This document shows, piece by piece, positions 37,545 through 45,975 of a stretch of DNA of 64,000 bases. The notes beneath the pieces are model-generated. The model saw only the letters and a program-made list of their open reading frames with translations, did not search any database and had not been told where the DNA came from. Source of the stretch: Wolbachia endosymbiont of Ctenocephalides felis wCfeF (GTDB lineage: Bacteria > Pseudomonadota > Alphaproteobacteria > Rickettsiales > Anaplasmataceae); contig CP116767.1 in the NCBI GenBank assembly GCA_028571325.1, positions 1,083,150 to 1,147,149 of the forward strand, written 5' to 3'. The position numbers and the translations under genes were made by a program. Position 1 is the stretch's first letter, and every line of letters starts with the position of its first letter.

Positions 37545-38268
37545 ACCTAAGGAGAGAAAGTCACCTTTCCCCCCTCGGCTTCAAAACCGGACTTAACAGT
37601 TTCCCGTTATTCGGCTTCTCTGCGATTTAGTGCTTGTCATACATACTTCTCCATGTAACTTACATTTTAAAGCTTGGTAAATTCGTTTTTGTGGCTTGGT
37701 ACTAAATTAACTGCACTCATTCATACCTAACACTTAGTGTTGGCTCATAACATATTAACCATTACTAACAACCTTACCTTCTAAATCCCAGTGTCCACGT
37801 CAGCATATCCTAAACATTACTTTAGGCCTTGGCTTCTTAGACAATCCTTTATTATAGATGTATACGGGTGGCTCCCTACTTAAAAAAAAAATAAGAACAT
37901 CTATAATGTTACTCTGTTCCACGAAAACGTTTTTCGCTTAGACTTAGGTCCTTACTGTTTGCCGGAAGATCGGAAACATCTTGATCAGAAAGAAGGAGTC
38001 TGATCATCCATCTCTTCGTACCTTTTGGTCTATGCGTATCAACTTTATTTCGCATATTATATATTACGACAATTCAAGCATAAGTTTCTCTCGTAACCAT
38101 ATCTAACTCTTCTCGGGAGGATTTGTCATAAAGTTTGACATTACTCCCTTTTTAATCCATGCTTGCACTCCAGAAAGTTGCCTCTTTCTAAAGTGTGGAT
38201 TATGATTTCAGCCCGATGTTAAGGCGAATGGAATTACACCATTACGGTTTCGTGACATCAGATCGCAC
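37545..38268 (-). ncRNA. Group II intron RNA remnant, lacking its reverse transcriptase
   Basis: Read on the minus strand, the segment starts with GTGCGATCTGA, a group II-like 5' end, and about 650 bases later holds CGGGAAACTGTTAAGTCCGG then TTTTGAAGCCGAGG, resembling the conserved GGTGAAAGT...ACGGTTTTGA region that lies just before the intron ORF. The intron-encoded reverse transcriptase and domains V/VI are not found: the similarity fades near 37545. Likely a truncated, immobile relic inserted between a promoter and a displaced promoter copy. A covariance search would settle it. Confidence 0.55.
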
Positions 38269-38458
38269 CCTTCTATAATATATATATACCGGATTTCTTA
38301 CTACTTTTTCCGGGATTTTTTGAAAAAAAGTTAAAATAATTTCAAAACTGCTTACCAGCTAAAGAATAAAGTAGATAGTTCTCTATTTTTAGAGTTTTAC
38401 AGTTGCTTGTCTTTTTTACAAATAACCTATATGCTATTTGAAGTAAGGTAGAGTAGAT

Positions 38459-39484
38459 ATGATAATAAATGAAAACGAAATTTTATTATATACAACTCCA
38501 GATGGAGATGTGAGAATTGATGTTTTGTATCGAGATGAAAACATTTGGCTTACACAAAAAAGAATGGCGGAGTTGTTTGATGTTAATATTAGAACAATTA
38601 GTGAGCATTTACAGAACATATTTGCTAGTCAAGAGTTAGATAAAGATTCAGTTATCCGGATTTTCCGGAATACTGCTGAGGATGGTAAACAGTACCCTAC
38701 ACAATTTTATAATTTGGATGCAATTATAGCTATTGGTTATCGAGTTAATTCTAAAAAGGCTACATCTTTCAGAGTATGGGCTACAAAAATTTTGAGAGAT
38801 TTCATCATCAAAGGATTTGCATTAGATAGCGAACGGCTAAAAAACGGCCCAAAGTTTGGCAAAGACTACTTCAATGAATTGCTTGAAAAAATCAGGGAAA
38901 TACGAGCATCCGAACGTAGGTTTTACCAGAAGATTACCGACATTTATGCTGAATGCTCTGCAGACTATGATCCAAATTCAGAAATAACAAAACAATTTTA
39001 TGCAAAAGTACAGAATAAATTATATTGGGCGATTTATGGCCTGACTGCAGCAGAGCTAATATATTCTCGAGTTGACCACAAAAAACCAAATATGGGGCTA
39101 ACTACATGGAAAGATGGTCATGGCAGCAAGATTCATAAGAGTGATGTGAGTACTGCAAAAAACTACTTGACTGAAAAAGAGTTGAGTGAACTAAATCATA
39201 TTGTTTCGATGTATCTAGATTATGCGGAACTTCAAGCAAGAAAGAATCGGCTAATGAAAATGCAGAATTGGGTTGAAAAATTGGATGCATTTTTATTGTT
39301 CAATGATTATGAAGTGCTTAAAGATGCTGGTAAAGTTAGTGCTGAAGTTGCAAAAGCCCTAGCTGAAGGAGAATACGAAAAGTACAGAGTTGTACAGGAC
39401 AAATTACATGAATCTGATTTTGATGAATTAATTAAAGCAAGTAAAGAAAGTGAGAAAATAACTACAACAAAAACAAGCTTGTAG
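38459..39484 (+). CDS. RhuM family protein
   Basis: 341 residues. Matches the virulence-RhuM family: YTTPDGDVRIDVLYRDENIW, LTQKRMAELFDVNIRTISEH, LDAIIAIGYRVNSKKATSFR, VWATKILRDFIIKGFALDSE. The N-terminal part looks like a helix-turn-helix-like DNA-binding segment followed by a KilA-N/Bro-type region. RhuM proteins are common on mobile elements; their function is not established, though some are suspected toxin or defence genes. It reads opposite to its neighbours and sits in an inserted tract between two copies of the phage leader. Confidence 0.88.
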   Translation: MIINENEILLYTTPDGDVRIDVLYRDENIWLTQKRMAELFDVNIRTISEHLQNIFASQELDKDSVIRIFRNTAEDGKQYPTQFYNLDAIIAIGYRVNSKKATSFRVWATKILRDFIIKGFALDSERLKNGPKFGKDYFNELLEKIREIRASERRFYQKITDIYAECSADYDPNSEITKQFYAKVQNKLYWAIYGLTAAELIYSRVDHKKPNMGLTTWKDGHGSKIHKSDVSTAKNYLTEKELSELNHIVSMYLDYAELQARKNRLMKMQNWVEKLDAFLLFNDYEVLKDAGKVSAEVAKALAEGEYEKYRVVQDKLHESDFDELIKASKESEKITTTKTSL

Positions 39485-39608
39485 TTGAGCTATCTGTGTT
39501 TGACATCTTGCTTTTATTTTAATTTCAAGGGGGGTGAAAAATTGTCCCCACCCTTTACAAAGCCCCATATCTCTGCTTTTTATCTACCAATAATATAGTA
39601 GAAATTTT

Positions 39609-39669
39609 GTCTCCATTATACTAGATAAAATTGGAGACGTAAATAAATAAATTTAGATCTTTGTCTCCA
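39609..39669. promoter_or_regulatory. Operator-like repeats GTCTCCA / TGGAGAC around a -10 box
   Basis: GTCTCCA (39609-39615) and TGGAGAC (39632-39638) form an inverted pair; a third copy GTCTCCA is at 39663-39669. On the minus strand TATAAT lies next to the pair (TAGTATAATGGAGAC), with TTTACG 17 bases upstream. This looks like a repressor-controlled promoter whose gene has been lost. Confidence 0.4.
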
Positions 39670-39830
39670 TTTTAAGCAGTTTACGAGCTCAGTAGCTTAT
39701 GTTTATGGCAGCAACTTTTTTCCTTTAGCTTCATCTACAAATTATTTATAGAGATTACCTAAAGACTCAACTTAAGAATTTTAGATAAAAGTCGTTATAT
39801 CTCAATAAGACCTCCAAAACCAGCTCTTGT

Positions 39831-39856
39831 TTCACCGAAATTACAAAAACTGTTCA
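39831..39856 (-). promoter_or_regulatory. Phage promoter-like motif, copy B
   Basis: Minus strand TGAACAG (39856-39850), 13 bases, GGTGAA (39836-39831). The TATATA tail is absent (followed by ACAAGAGC), and no leftward gene starts within 300 bases, so this may be a duplicated, inactive copy of A. Confidence 0.5.
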
Positions 39857-40290
39857 CTTTTTTGAAAAAATATTTTACAAGGAATAAAAAGCGTGATAGG
39901 GTATAATGAAGGTTTTTTTATAACAAGTAAAACTTTAAAGCAAGAAATAATTTAGAAATGCCTCATAATCGAGTTTTAAGCTACCCTACGTGAGTAACTT
40001 AGGTCTTGGTGGTACAATTGTGCCTGAAGTCATAGAATCTTTTTGAAACGCTATTATTAGCAATTTCGTCTTTTGTAAGCATTTATCTTTCATCTTTTTT
40101 TCAGGTTATCCAAAATGCAATAGTGGGTTTTTCATATTTTTGTCTATTGAGATTTTGTAGTAAGCTAAAAGCTAAAGGTAGTATGTGTTAATTCATACTA
40201 CTTAATATTATTATTTATAATAATAGGAGTTATTTTGAAAACTGAAAATCGGACAAAACTCTCTATATTTCTAGCTTTTTATCTCTTTTT

Positions 40291-40381
40291 TCAGTCTACG
40301 ATTTCACAGTCTGACGGTTTCTTAAACTATTGAAAATCCAGTACTTTTTAATTAGTAACAAATTCTGACTTCGTAGACTGA
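40291..40381. repeat. 11-bp perfect inverted repeat, 69-base spacer
   Basis: TCAGTCTACGA (40291-40301) and TCGTAGACTGA (40371-40381). It lies 75 bases beyond the stop of the primase gene. It could form a long stem-loop or be the ends of a short insertion; there is no T-run suggesting a terminator. Confidence 0.5.
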
Positions 40382-40455
40382 ACACATTCTGACAAAAACT
40401 GGCCAAGACTGAAAATTGAAATATTTAAGTAATAAAGAATTTTGATGAAAAAGTT

Positions 40456-42549
40456 CTAGATATCTAAAATTTGATCGTTATAAACCCAAATATTTGGATT
40501 TTCCTCTGGAACAACATCCTCACTCTCCGATGATTTGTAATCAGTAGGTAAAATCTTTTCATAGACTATTACATTCTTGTTTAGTTGATTATCAAACTTT
40601 ATTACTCTTTTTTCCATACCTTCAACACAAAGTATTCCATATTTGGTTCTTGCAGCATTTTTACCTTTTCTGTTAAATTTTATATAACCTTTTGCAGCAA
40701 GCACATCGATACGGTTACGAATAGAATGCTGACTACCAAGACCTGCTTTACCTTCAAATATCTGACAGAATGAATTAATTGTATATACTTTTCCTTTTTC
40801 TCGTGCTTCTTCATAAATCAACTGCAAAATAACATCATGTCTACGAGAACGTTCTGCATCTAACTTTTTACCATAATCTTTATTTATAAGCCTCTGCGAT
40901 TCATAATCAATCATATGCCAGCAGTTATTGATTTTATCTATATATTTTGATGGAATAGCATGACCATTACGTAATTCAAACATCAGTTGACGACTACTTT
41001 GCCGTTCATCTGGCTTAAACATTATCATTCCCGTAGTATAAAAGCTTCTTAATGAACCAGCACCACTGAAACTCTGAAAAGGATCTTCTTCTAATGATTT
41101 CTTTTGCATCTTCTTCGTGTGATGTACTAAAATGACTCCTGCATTCGGATTAACTAACTCTCTCAATTTTTCAACTCTTTCTTGCAGGAAAAATAGCATA
41201 GCATTATTATCATTTTCACTACTGTTCTCGCCAGCATCAAAAACGTTACGTAGTGGATCAATAGCTATAATATCAACTGTATTTGAACCAAATGATTTTT
41301 TTATTTCACCAAGAACTTCATCTATACTATCATCATTTAAGAGTAGCTTTGTTTGAGGTGTAATGACTAAGTTATCCAAAGCAATCTCAAGCAGTTCTTC
41401 ATTGATTTTAAGCTGCTGTAGACGTTCACGCATATAGTGGTAGCCAATTTCAGTTTGAAGATAAAAGATTCTTAAAGGCCTTTTAGGTACCATATCAAGA
41501 AATTGAACTCCTGCTGCCATGTAAATTAGCCAAGAAATTAAAAAGTCACTTTTTCCTACTTTAGGTGCTCCAGCAAACACTAAAAGTCCACTTGGAGTTA
41601 AAATTCGAGGAGCAACTATATCTTCTGGCATCGGTGATTTATCGTTAAAATATTGCCTTGCAGAAAATGAAATCAAACTTTTTGTACTTAGAGTATTAGT
41701 AGTAAGTGCAGTTGAAGCTAAAAATTCTTTAACATTTATTCCTTCCTCTACACAATCAGCAGCATCCCAGCCTTTTGTTTTATTTTGTGGAATATTAAGA
41801 ACAACAAGTGATGCAACTCCGATCTCTAAAAGCTTTTTTTTAGCATTTTTTGCGTATTTATTACCTGCTTCATCATTATCTGGCCATATAATAATATGTT
41901 TACCTTTTAGCGGAGTCCAATCAGTTTTCTCAATAGGTGCATTTGCTCCAGACATCGCTGTTGTTGCAGTTATTCCTTTCTCTATCAGCACTTCTGCACA
42001 TTTTTCCCCTTCCACCAGAACAATTTTATCAGACTTTAAGATTCCTGGAATGTTGTAGATTGGCCTTATTCCTGGTGAACCATATCTGCCTCGCTTAACA
42101 TCAAAAGGCTTGTATACTTTTTTCTTTCCGGGAGGGTCAGAACGGTAAACTTTTACAATCACCTGACCATTTTCATCATAATAATTCCAACTTTGGGTAA
42201 TAAATTTCTCGAAGTCTTCATCAACATATTCTCTGTATTTTTTATTATTTCCGAGCCATTCACTTATTGAAGCCATTACCTCAGGAAACTCTGTCCTTGC
42301 ATTCTTTCTATGCACAGCTGCCCAAAGGTCGATAATGTCACCACCTTCTCCAGTTGCAAAATCATTCCATAATCCTGCTCTACTGCCACTTAGTTCTACT
42401 CTTAAACTTTGTCCTTTGTTACCATGCACATCACCTATTCGAAATTCATCACCATGAAAGGTCCCATTGGGGAAAAGGTAAGAAAGACAAGATCTTAAAT
42501 TCAACAATAGTTGTGCTTTAATCTCTGGAACATTGTATGAAACACTCAT
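40456..42549 (-). CDS. Phage primase-helicase: TOPRIM + RepA-like ATPase + winged helix
   Basis: 697 residues. N-terminal part (about 1-120) includes LSGSRAGLWNDFATGEGGD; TOPRIM domain about 170-260 (IVLVEGEKCAEVLIEKGI, IIIWPDNDEAGNKYA); RepA/RecA-type ATPase about 300-540 (Walker A GAPKVGKSDF, Walker B IIAIDPLRNVF, VILVHHTKK, GAGSLRSFYTTGM); C-terminal winged helix about 570-650 (DVILQLIYEEAREKGKVYTI, RIDVLAAKGYIKFNRKG). Initiates and unwinds phage DNA replication. The ATPase and winged helix have separate paralogs at 44161 and 45533. A promoter-like motif lies 36 bases upstream. Confidence 0.9.
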   Translation of the reverse strand: MSVSYNVPEIKAQLLLNLRSCLSYLFPNGTFHGDEFRIGDVHGNKGQSLRVELSGSRAGLWNDFATGEGGDIIDLWAAVHRKNARTEFPEVMASISEWLGNNKKYREYVDEDFEKFITQSWNYYDENGQVIVKVYRSDPPGKKKVYKPFDVKRGRYGSPGIRPIYNIPGILKSDKIVLVEGEKCAEVLIEKGITATTAMSGANAPIEKTDWTPLKGKHIIIWPDNDEAGNKYAKNAKKKLLEIGVASLVVLNIPQNKTKGWDAADCVEEGINVKEFLASTALTTNTLSTKSLISFSARQYFNDKSPMPEDIVAPRILTPSGLLVFAGAPKVGKSDFLISWLIYMAAGVQFLDMVPKRPLRIFYLQTEIGYHYMRERLQQLKINEELLEIALDNLVITPQTKLLLNDDSIDEVLGEIKKSFGSNTVDIIAIDPLRNVFDAGENSSENDNNAMLFFLQERVEKLRELVNPNAGVILVHHTKKMQKKSLEEDPFQSFSGAGSLRSFYTTGMIMFKPDERQSSRQLMFELRNGHAIPSKYIDKINNCWHMIDYESQRLINKDYGKKLDAERSRRHDVILQLIYEEAREKGKVYTINSFCQIFEGKAGLGSQHSIRNRIDVLAAKGYIKFNRKGKNAARTKYGILCVEGMEKRVIKFDNQLNKNVIVYEKILPTDYKSSESEDVVPEENPNIWVYNDQILDI

Positions 42550-42584
42550 AATTAACCTTTAAATTCGGAGTCTTGTTCTATATA

Positions 42585-42610
42585 TTCACCGGATTTACAA
42601 AAACTGTTCA
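42585..42610 (-). promoter_or_regulatory. Phage promoter-like motif, copy C
   Basis: Minus strand TGAACAG (42610-42604), 13 bases, GGTGAA (42590-42585), then TATATAG. It ends 35 bases before the primase ATG at 42549. Confidence 0.7.
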
Positions 42611-42622
42611 GTTCATAGGTGC

Positions 42623-42707
42623 ATTGTCTGATCAAAGTTTTGAGTGTCTGAGGTTTGAAAAAAGATTCTAGACTCTCAGAGGGTAAAAAACTCACGATTG
42701 TCTGAGG
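42623..42707. promoter_or_regulatory. TGTCTGA repeat cluster upstream of the sigma gene
   Basis: TGTCTGA occurs at about 42625, 42644 and 42699 (the last two as TGTCTGAGG), with a related inverted CTCTCAGAGG near 42673. The cluster fills the divergent space between primase and sigma factor and could bind a repressor controlling either. Confidence 0.4.
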
Positions 42708-42779
42708 TATTTTTTTCATGTCCTACAATATTTACTAAGAAAGTTTCATCCTTAAGTCTTGCATTTAAGGATACATCTT

Positions 42780-43274
42780 ATGAAATCTCGAAACTCTTAT
42801 TCAGGTATTGATCCTAAAGTTGTTAATTTAATAAAATTTTACGCAAAACATTATAAGTCGCTTACTGATCAAGATATTGAAGACATAGAACAGGACCTCT
42901 TCTGTGAGTTTCTTTCATGCATAGATCAGTATGATAAAACTAAGGGCAGTCTTTCCACTTTCGCTAAGCAAGTTGTTAAAAATCGTATTAATAATCTAGT
43001 CCGTAAACACTCACGTACTACTCCTAAACTTGAAAATAATGTGCAACAGGAAAGTTACTGTTTTGAAGATGAAGCGATACTACGTATTGATGTTGAGCAA
43101 ATTATTTCAAAATTACCAAAGAAGTGGCAAGTTTTATGTGAACAACTCAAACACCATAGCATTGCTGAAGTTGCAGACATGAACAATATATCACGGACTA
43201 CTTTGTATAATATACTCAAGAAAATGCGATCTAAATTTGCATCTCTTTATGAAAAAAAATACAAAAAAAAGTGA
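42780..43274 (+). CDS. Phage-encoded sigma-70 family factor (region 2 + region 4)
   Basis: 164 residues from ATG 42780, preceded by AAGG; an upstream TTG start is less likely. Region 2: LTDQDIEDIEQDLFCEFLSC, IDQYDKTKGSLSTFAKQVVK, NRINNLVRKHSR. Region 4: LPKKWQVLCEQLKHHSIAEV, ADMNNISRTTLYNILKKMRS, a clear helix-turn-helix. There is no region 1 or 3, so it is small like ECF factors. It should bind host RNA polymerase core and redirect it to phage promoters. It is divergent from the primase and directly followed by motif copy D, which overlaps its stop codon. Confidence 0.85.
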   Translation: MKSRNSYSGIDPKVVNLIKFYAKHYKSLTDQDIEDIEQDLFCEFLSCIDQYDKTKGSLSTFAKQVVKNRINNLVRKHSRTTPKLENNVQQESYCFEDEAILRIDVEQIISKLPKKWQVLCEQLKHHSIAEVADMNNISRTTLYNILKKMRSKFASLYEKKYKKK

Positions 43275-43297
43275 ACAGTTTTTTGAAATTTGGTGAA
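43272..43297 (+). promoter_or_regulatory. Phage promoter-like motif, copy D
   Basis: TGAACAG (43272-43278), 13 bases, GGTGAA (43292-43297), then TTTATATATAG. It overlaps the stop codon of the sigma gene and ends 31 bases before ATG 43329 of the replication operon. Confidence 0.7.
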
Positions 43298-43328
43298 TTT
43301 ATATATAGTGGCAAATTAAGGTAAAAGC

Positions 43329-44138
43329 ATGAAAATAATAAACAGCAAAGAAAGAGCAAAACTGATCACAGGTGTGAAGGTAGTAATCTTTGGACCTTAT
43401 GGGATCGGCAAAACCAGTCTGCTCAAAACCCTCGATGAATCAACAACACTTTGCCTTGATTTTGAAGCAGGACTTCTAGCTGTACAAGACTGGAAAGGAG
43501 ATTCAACTGAGATTCGCACTTGGAATGAGGCCAGAGACATTGCTTGCCTAATTGGTGGTCCTAATCCTACATTAAAACCTGATCAAGCATATAGTCAAAG
43601 ACACTATGAGCATGTATCTGGCAAGTACAAAGATCCTCTTTCTGAAGTTTCTAAATATCGATGTATTTTCATTGATAGTATAACTGTTGCATCACGTTCA
43701 TGTCTTTTATGGGCAAGAATGCAACCTGAGTGTTTTTCTGATAGATCGGGAAAAGAAGACAAAAGAGCTGCCTATGGATTACTTGCTCAAGAAATGATGG
43801 TTTGGCTTAATCAGTTTCAACATATCAGAGATAAAGACATCATCATAGTTGGCACATTAGGTCAATATCTCGATGACTGCAATCGTCCAACTTGGCTACC
43901 TCAATGTGAAGGGGCTAAAACTGCCAGTGAAATTCCAGGTATTGTTGATGAGGTAATCAGCATGGTTGGAATCAAGAAAGATGATGGTACAGAAGTACGT
44001 TCATTTGTCTGTCAGACTATTAATACTTGGGGATACCCTGCTAAGGATCGCAGTGGCTGCCTGAATATGGTTGAAGAACCTCATTTGGGTAAATTACTTG
44101 CGAAAATTAAAGCCAAAACCTTGGCTTCTGTTGCCTAA
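43329..44138 (+). CDS. Sak4-like RecA-type ATPase (AAA_24 family)
   Basis: 269 residues. Walker A FGPYGIGKTSLLKTL (about residues 20-34), acidic LCLDFEAGLLAVQDWKG, and Walker B CIFIDSITVASRSC. The domain is the short RecA-like phage ATPase called Sak4, which helps single-strand annealing recombination, usually with a phage single-strand DNA-binding protein. Such a candidate is two genes downstream. First gene of the rightward replication operon. Confidence 0.85.
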   Translation: MKIINSKERAKLITGVKVVIFGPYGIGKTSLLKTLDESTTLCLDFEAGLLAVQDWKGDSTEIRTWNEARDIACLIGGPNPTLKPDQAYSQRHYEHVSGKYKDPLSEVSKYRCIFIDSITVASRSCLLWARMQPECFSDRSGKEDKRAAYGLLAQEMMVWLNQFQHIRDKDIIIVGTLGQYLDDCNRPTWLPQCEGAKTASEIPGIVDEVISMVGIKKDDGTEVRSFVCQTINTWGYPAKDRSGCLNMVEEPHLGKLLAKIKAKTLASVA

Positions 44139-44160
44139 ATTTAATTTTAAAAGGAGTAAT

Positions 44161-44964
44161 ATGGAACAAAGCTTTTTCAATATCGGTCAAAAAATTCCCT
44201 TTTTCAGTGTGAAAGAATATTTGGATGACCAATCACCGATACCAGAAGATATAATCTCACCGAGAATTTTAACGAAAAGAGGTCTATTGGTGCTGGGTGG
44301 CCCACCTAAAATCGGCAAAAGTGACTTTTTAATTTCTTGGCTCGTCCACATGGCTGCTGGTAGATCATTTCTCGGTATGACACCAAATAGACCTTTGAAA
44401 ATTTTCTACATGCAAACTGAAATTGAATATGAATATATGAAAGAACGTTTGCAACAACTTCAACTTGATAGCGAACTTTTGAATGTAGCTGCTAACAACT
44501 TAATCATTACGCCAAAGGTGCACTTATCATTTAATCATGATGAAATAAGTGAAATCAAGGAAATTGTGAATGAACGCTTTAAACCTGATGTTTTGGCTAT
44601 AGATCCATTGCGTAACATCTTTAGCAGCGAGTATGGAAATGAAAATGATAATAGTGCTATGCTGTTTTTTCTGCAAAAGACTCTTGAAAAGCTGCGCAGT
44701 GCTGTTAATCCAGATGCTTGCATTGTACTCACTCATCATACAAAAAAATTATCGAAAAAGATGCTGGAAGAAGATCCATTTCAGGGTTTAAGCGGAGCTG
44801 GTTCTTTGAGGGGATTTTATAGTACTGGGATGGTGATGTTTGCTCATGATGAAGAAAGTACTGTACGTCAAATAGTATTTGAACTGCGCAATGGTGAACG
44901 TGTAGCAAGCAAGCTTGTTGATAAGATAAATGGTCATTGGCAGCTTGTAGACCAATGGAGTTAA
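44161..44964 (+). CDS. RepA-like helicase ATPase (stand-alone)
   Basis: 267 residues from ATG 44161 with AAAGGAGTAAT before it; an earlier in-frame ATG at 44071 lies in the previous gene. Walker A GGPPKIGKSDF, Walker B VLAIDPLRNIF, CIVLTHHTKK and GAGSLRGFYSTGM. It is a close paralog of the central ATPase domain of the 697-residue primase-helicase, lacking both its TOPRIM and winged-helix parts. Probable replicative helicase loader or helicase. Confidence 0.88.
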   Translation: MEQSFFNIGQKIPFFSVKEYLDDQSPIPEDIISPRILTKRGLLVLGGPPKIGKSDFLISWLVHMAAGRSFLGMTPNRPLKIFYMQTEIEYEYMKERLQQLQLDSELLNVAANNLIITPKVHLSFNHDEISEIKEIVNERFKPDVLAIDPLRNIFSSEYGNENDNSAMLFFLQKTLEKLRSAVNPDACIVLTHHTKKLSKKMLEEDPFQGLSGAGSLRGFYSTGMVMFAHDEESTVRQIVFELRNGERVASKLVDKINGHWQLVDQWS

Positions 44965-44997
44965 TTCTTTTTTTTACTTAATTTATAGGAGGACAAT

Positions 44998-45492
44998 ATG
45001 CTATCAGATTTTTTAACTGATTTTAATACTGCAAAATCACAAAGTAATTTAATACCAAAAGGTACAGCGGTAAAAGTCAAAATGGCCATTAAACCAGGAG
45101 GTTATGAAAATTGGTTCACTAAAAGCTATACTACTGGCAGCATCTATTTAAACGCTGAATTTACGGTCACTGAAGGTCCATATACAAAACGTAAAATTTA
45201 TCAAGTAATTGGTATTAAAAGTGGCAAAGCAAGCGTTGAAGGAGAAGATACTTGGGGAGAATCTGGTCGTTCTATGCTTAGAAGTATTTTGGAATCATCC
45301 AGAAATATTCATCCACATGATAATTCAGAAAAGGCAACTCTTGCCCGTAAGCTGAACTCTATTGCAGATTTAAATGGACTAGAATTTATGGCAAAAGTAG
45401 GCATTGAGGCTGATAATAGGTACGGAAATAGAAACAAGATTGTTACTATTATTACTCCAGAAAATACTGAGGTTGATTGGATACCTTTCTAA
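44998..45492 (+). CDS. Probable phage single-strand DNA-binding protein
   Basis: 164 residues: GTAVKVKMAIKPGGYENWFT, GSIYLNAEFTVTEGPYTKRK, IYQVIGIKSGKASVEG, then LNGLEFMAKVGIEADNRYGN. The beta-rich pattern and position beside a Sak4-like ATPase fit an OB-fold phage SSB. Assignment is inferred from pattern and context, not from a defining motif. Preceded by a strong AGGAGG-like site. Confidence 0.6.
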   Translation: MLSDFLTDFNTAKSQSNLIPKGTAVKVKMAIKPGGYENWFTKSYTTGSIYLNAEFTVTEGPYTKRKIYQVIGIKSGKASVEGEDTWGESGRSMLRSILESSRNIHPHDNSEKATLARKLNSIADLNGLEFMAKVGIEADNRYGNRNKIVTIITPENTEVDWIPF

Positions 45493-45532
45493 AGCTGCTA
45501 TGTTTATTTGAAACAATTTTTATAGGATATAT

Positions 45533-45967
45533 ATGAACAAATCTCAAAAAACACTATTGATCAACAAACTTAAAGAATGTCTGTCTTATTTATCGCCTGG
45601 TACTAGTGATATGAATGTTGAACAACAGGTTTCTAAAGATAAAAACGGGGATATAGCTGAATTTTTGAGTTCAATTGACATAAACCTTGTTAAAGAATTA
45701 CTTACTAAACATAAAGGAACCATACGCTGGAAGAGAGAATATGATACTGTTTTACAGTTAATTAATGAGGAAGCGAGTAAGGGACGATTTTTTACTAAAA
45801 CCCAATTTTGCTATTTTTTTGAAGATAGGTTTGGTCTTAAGAGTCATCATTCTATTCTTAGATATATTAATACCTTAGTTACTGAAGGTTATATAAAATT
45901 TCGTGAAAAAGAAGTACCAAGAAATAACAGACGCGTTAAAGTTATGTTACCATTAGACTGTTTTTAG
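45533..45967 (+). CDS. Winged-helix protein, paralog of primase C-terminal domain
   Basis: 144 residues. Residues about 65-140 (DTVLQLINEEASKGRFFTKT, QFCYFFEDRFGLKSHHSILR, YINTLVTEGYIKFREKE) align with the C-terminal winged-helix domain of the 697-residue primase. The operon thus carries ATPase and winged helix as separate genes that are fused in the primase. Likely a DNA-binding replication accessory. Confidence 0.75.
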   Translation: MNKSQKTLLINKLKECLSYLSPGTSDMNVEQQVSKDKNGDIAEFLSSIDINLVKELLTKHKGTIRWKREYDTVLQLINEEASKGRFFTKTQFCYFFEDRFGLKSHHSILRYINTLVTEGYIKFREKEVPRNNRRVKVMLPLDCF

Positions 45968-45975
45968 CAATAGGG

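Larger units (their letters stand above)
39485..40455. other. Intergenic region with operator-like and inverted repeats
   Basis: No gene of convincing length. It holds a cluster of GTCTCCA repeats (39609-39669), one copy of the phage promoter-like motif (39831-39856), and an 11-bp perfect inverted repeat (40291-40301 and 40371-40381) just beyond the end of the primase gene. Confidence 0.6.
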
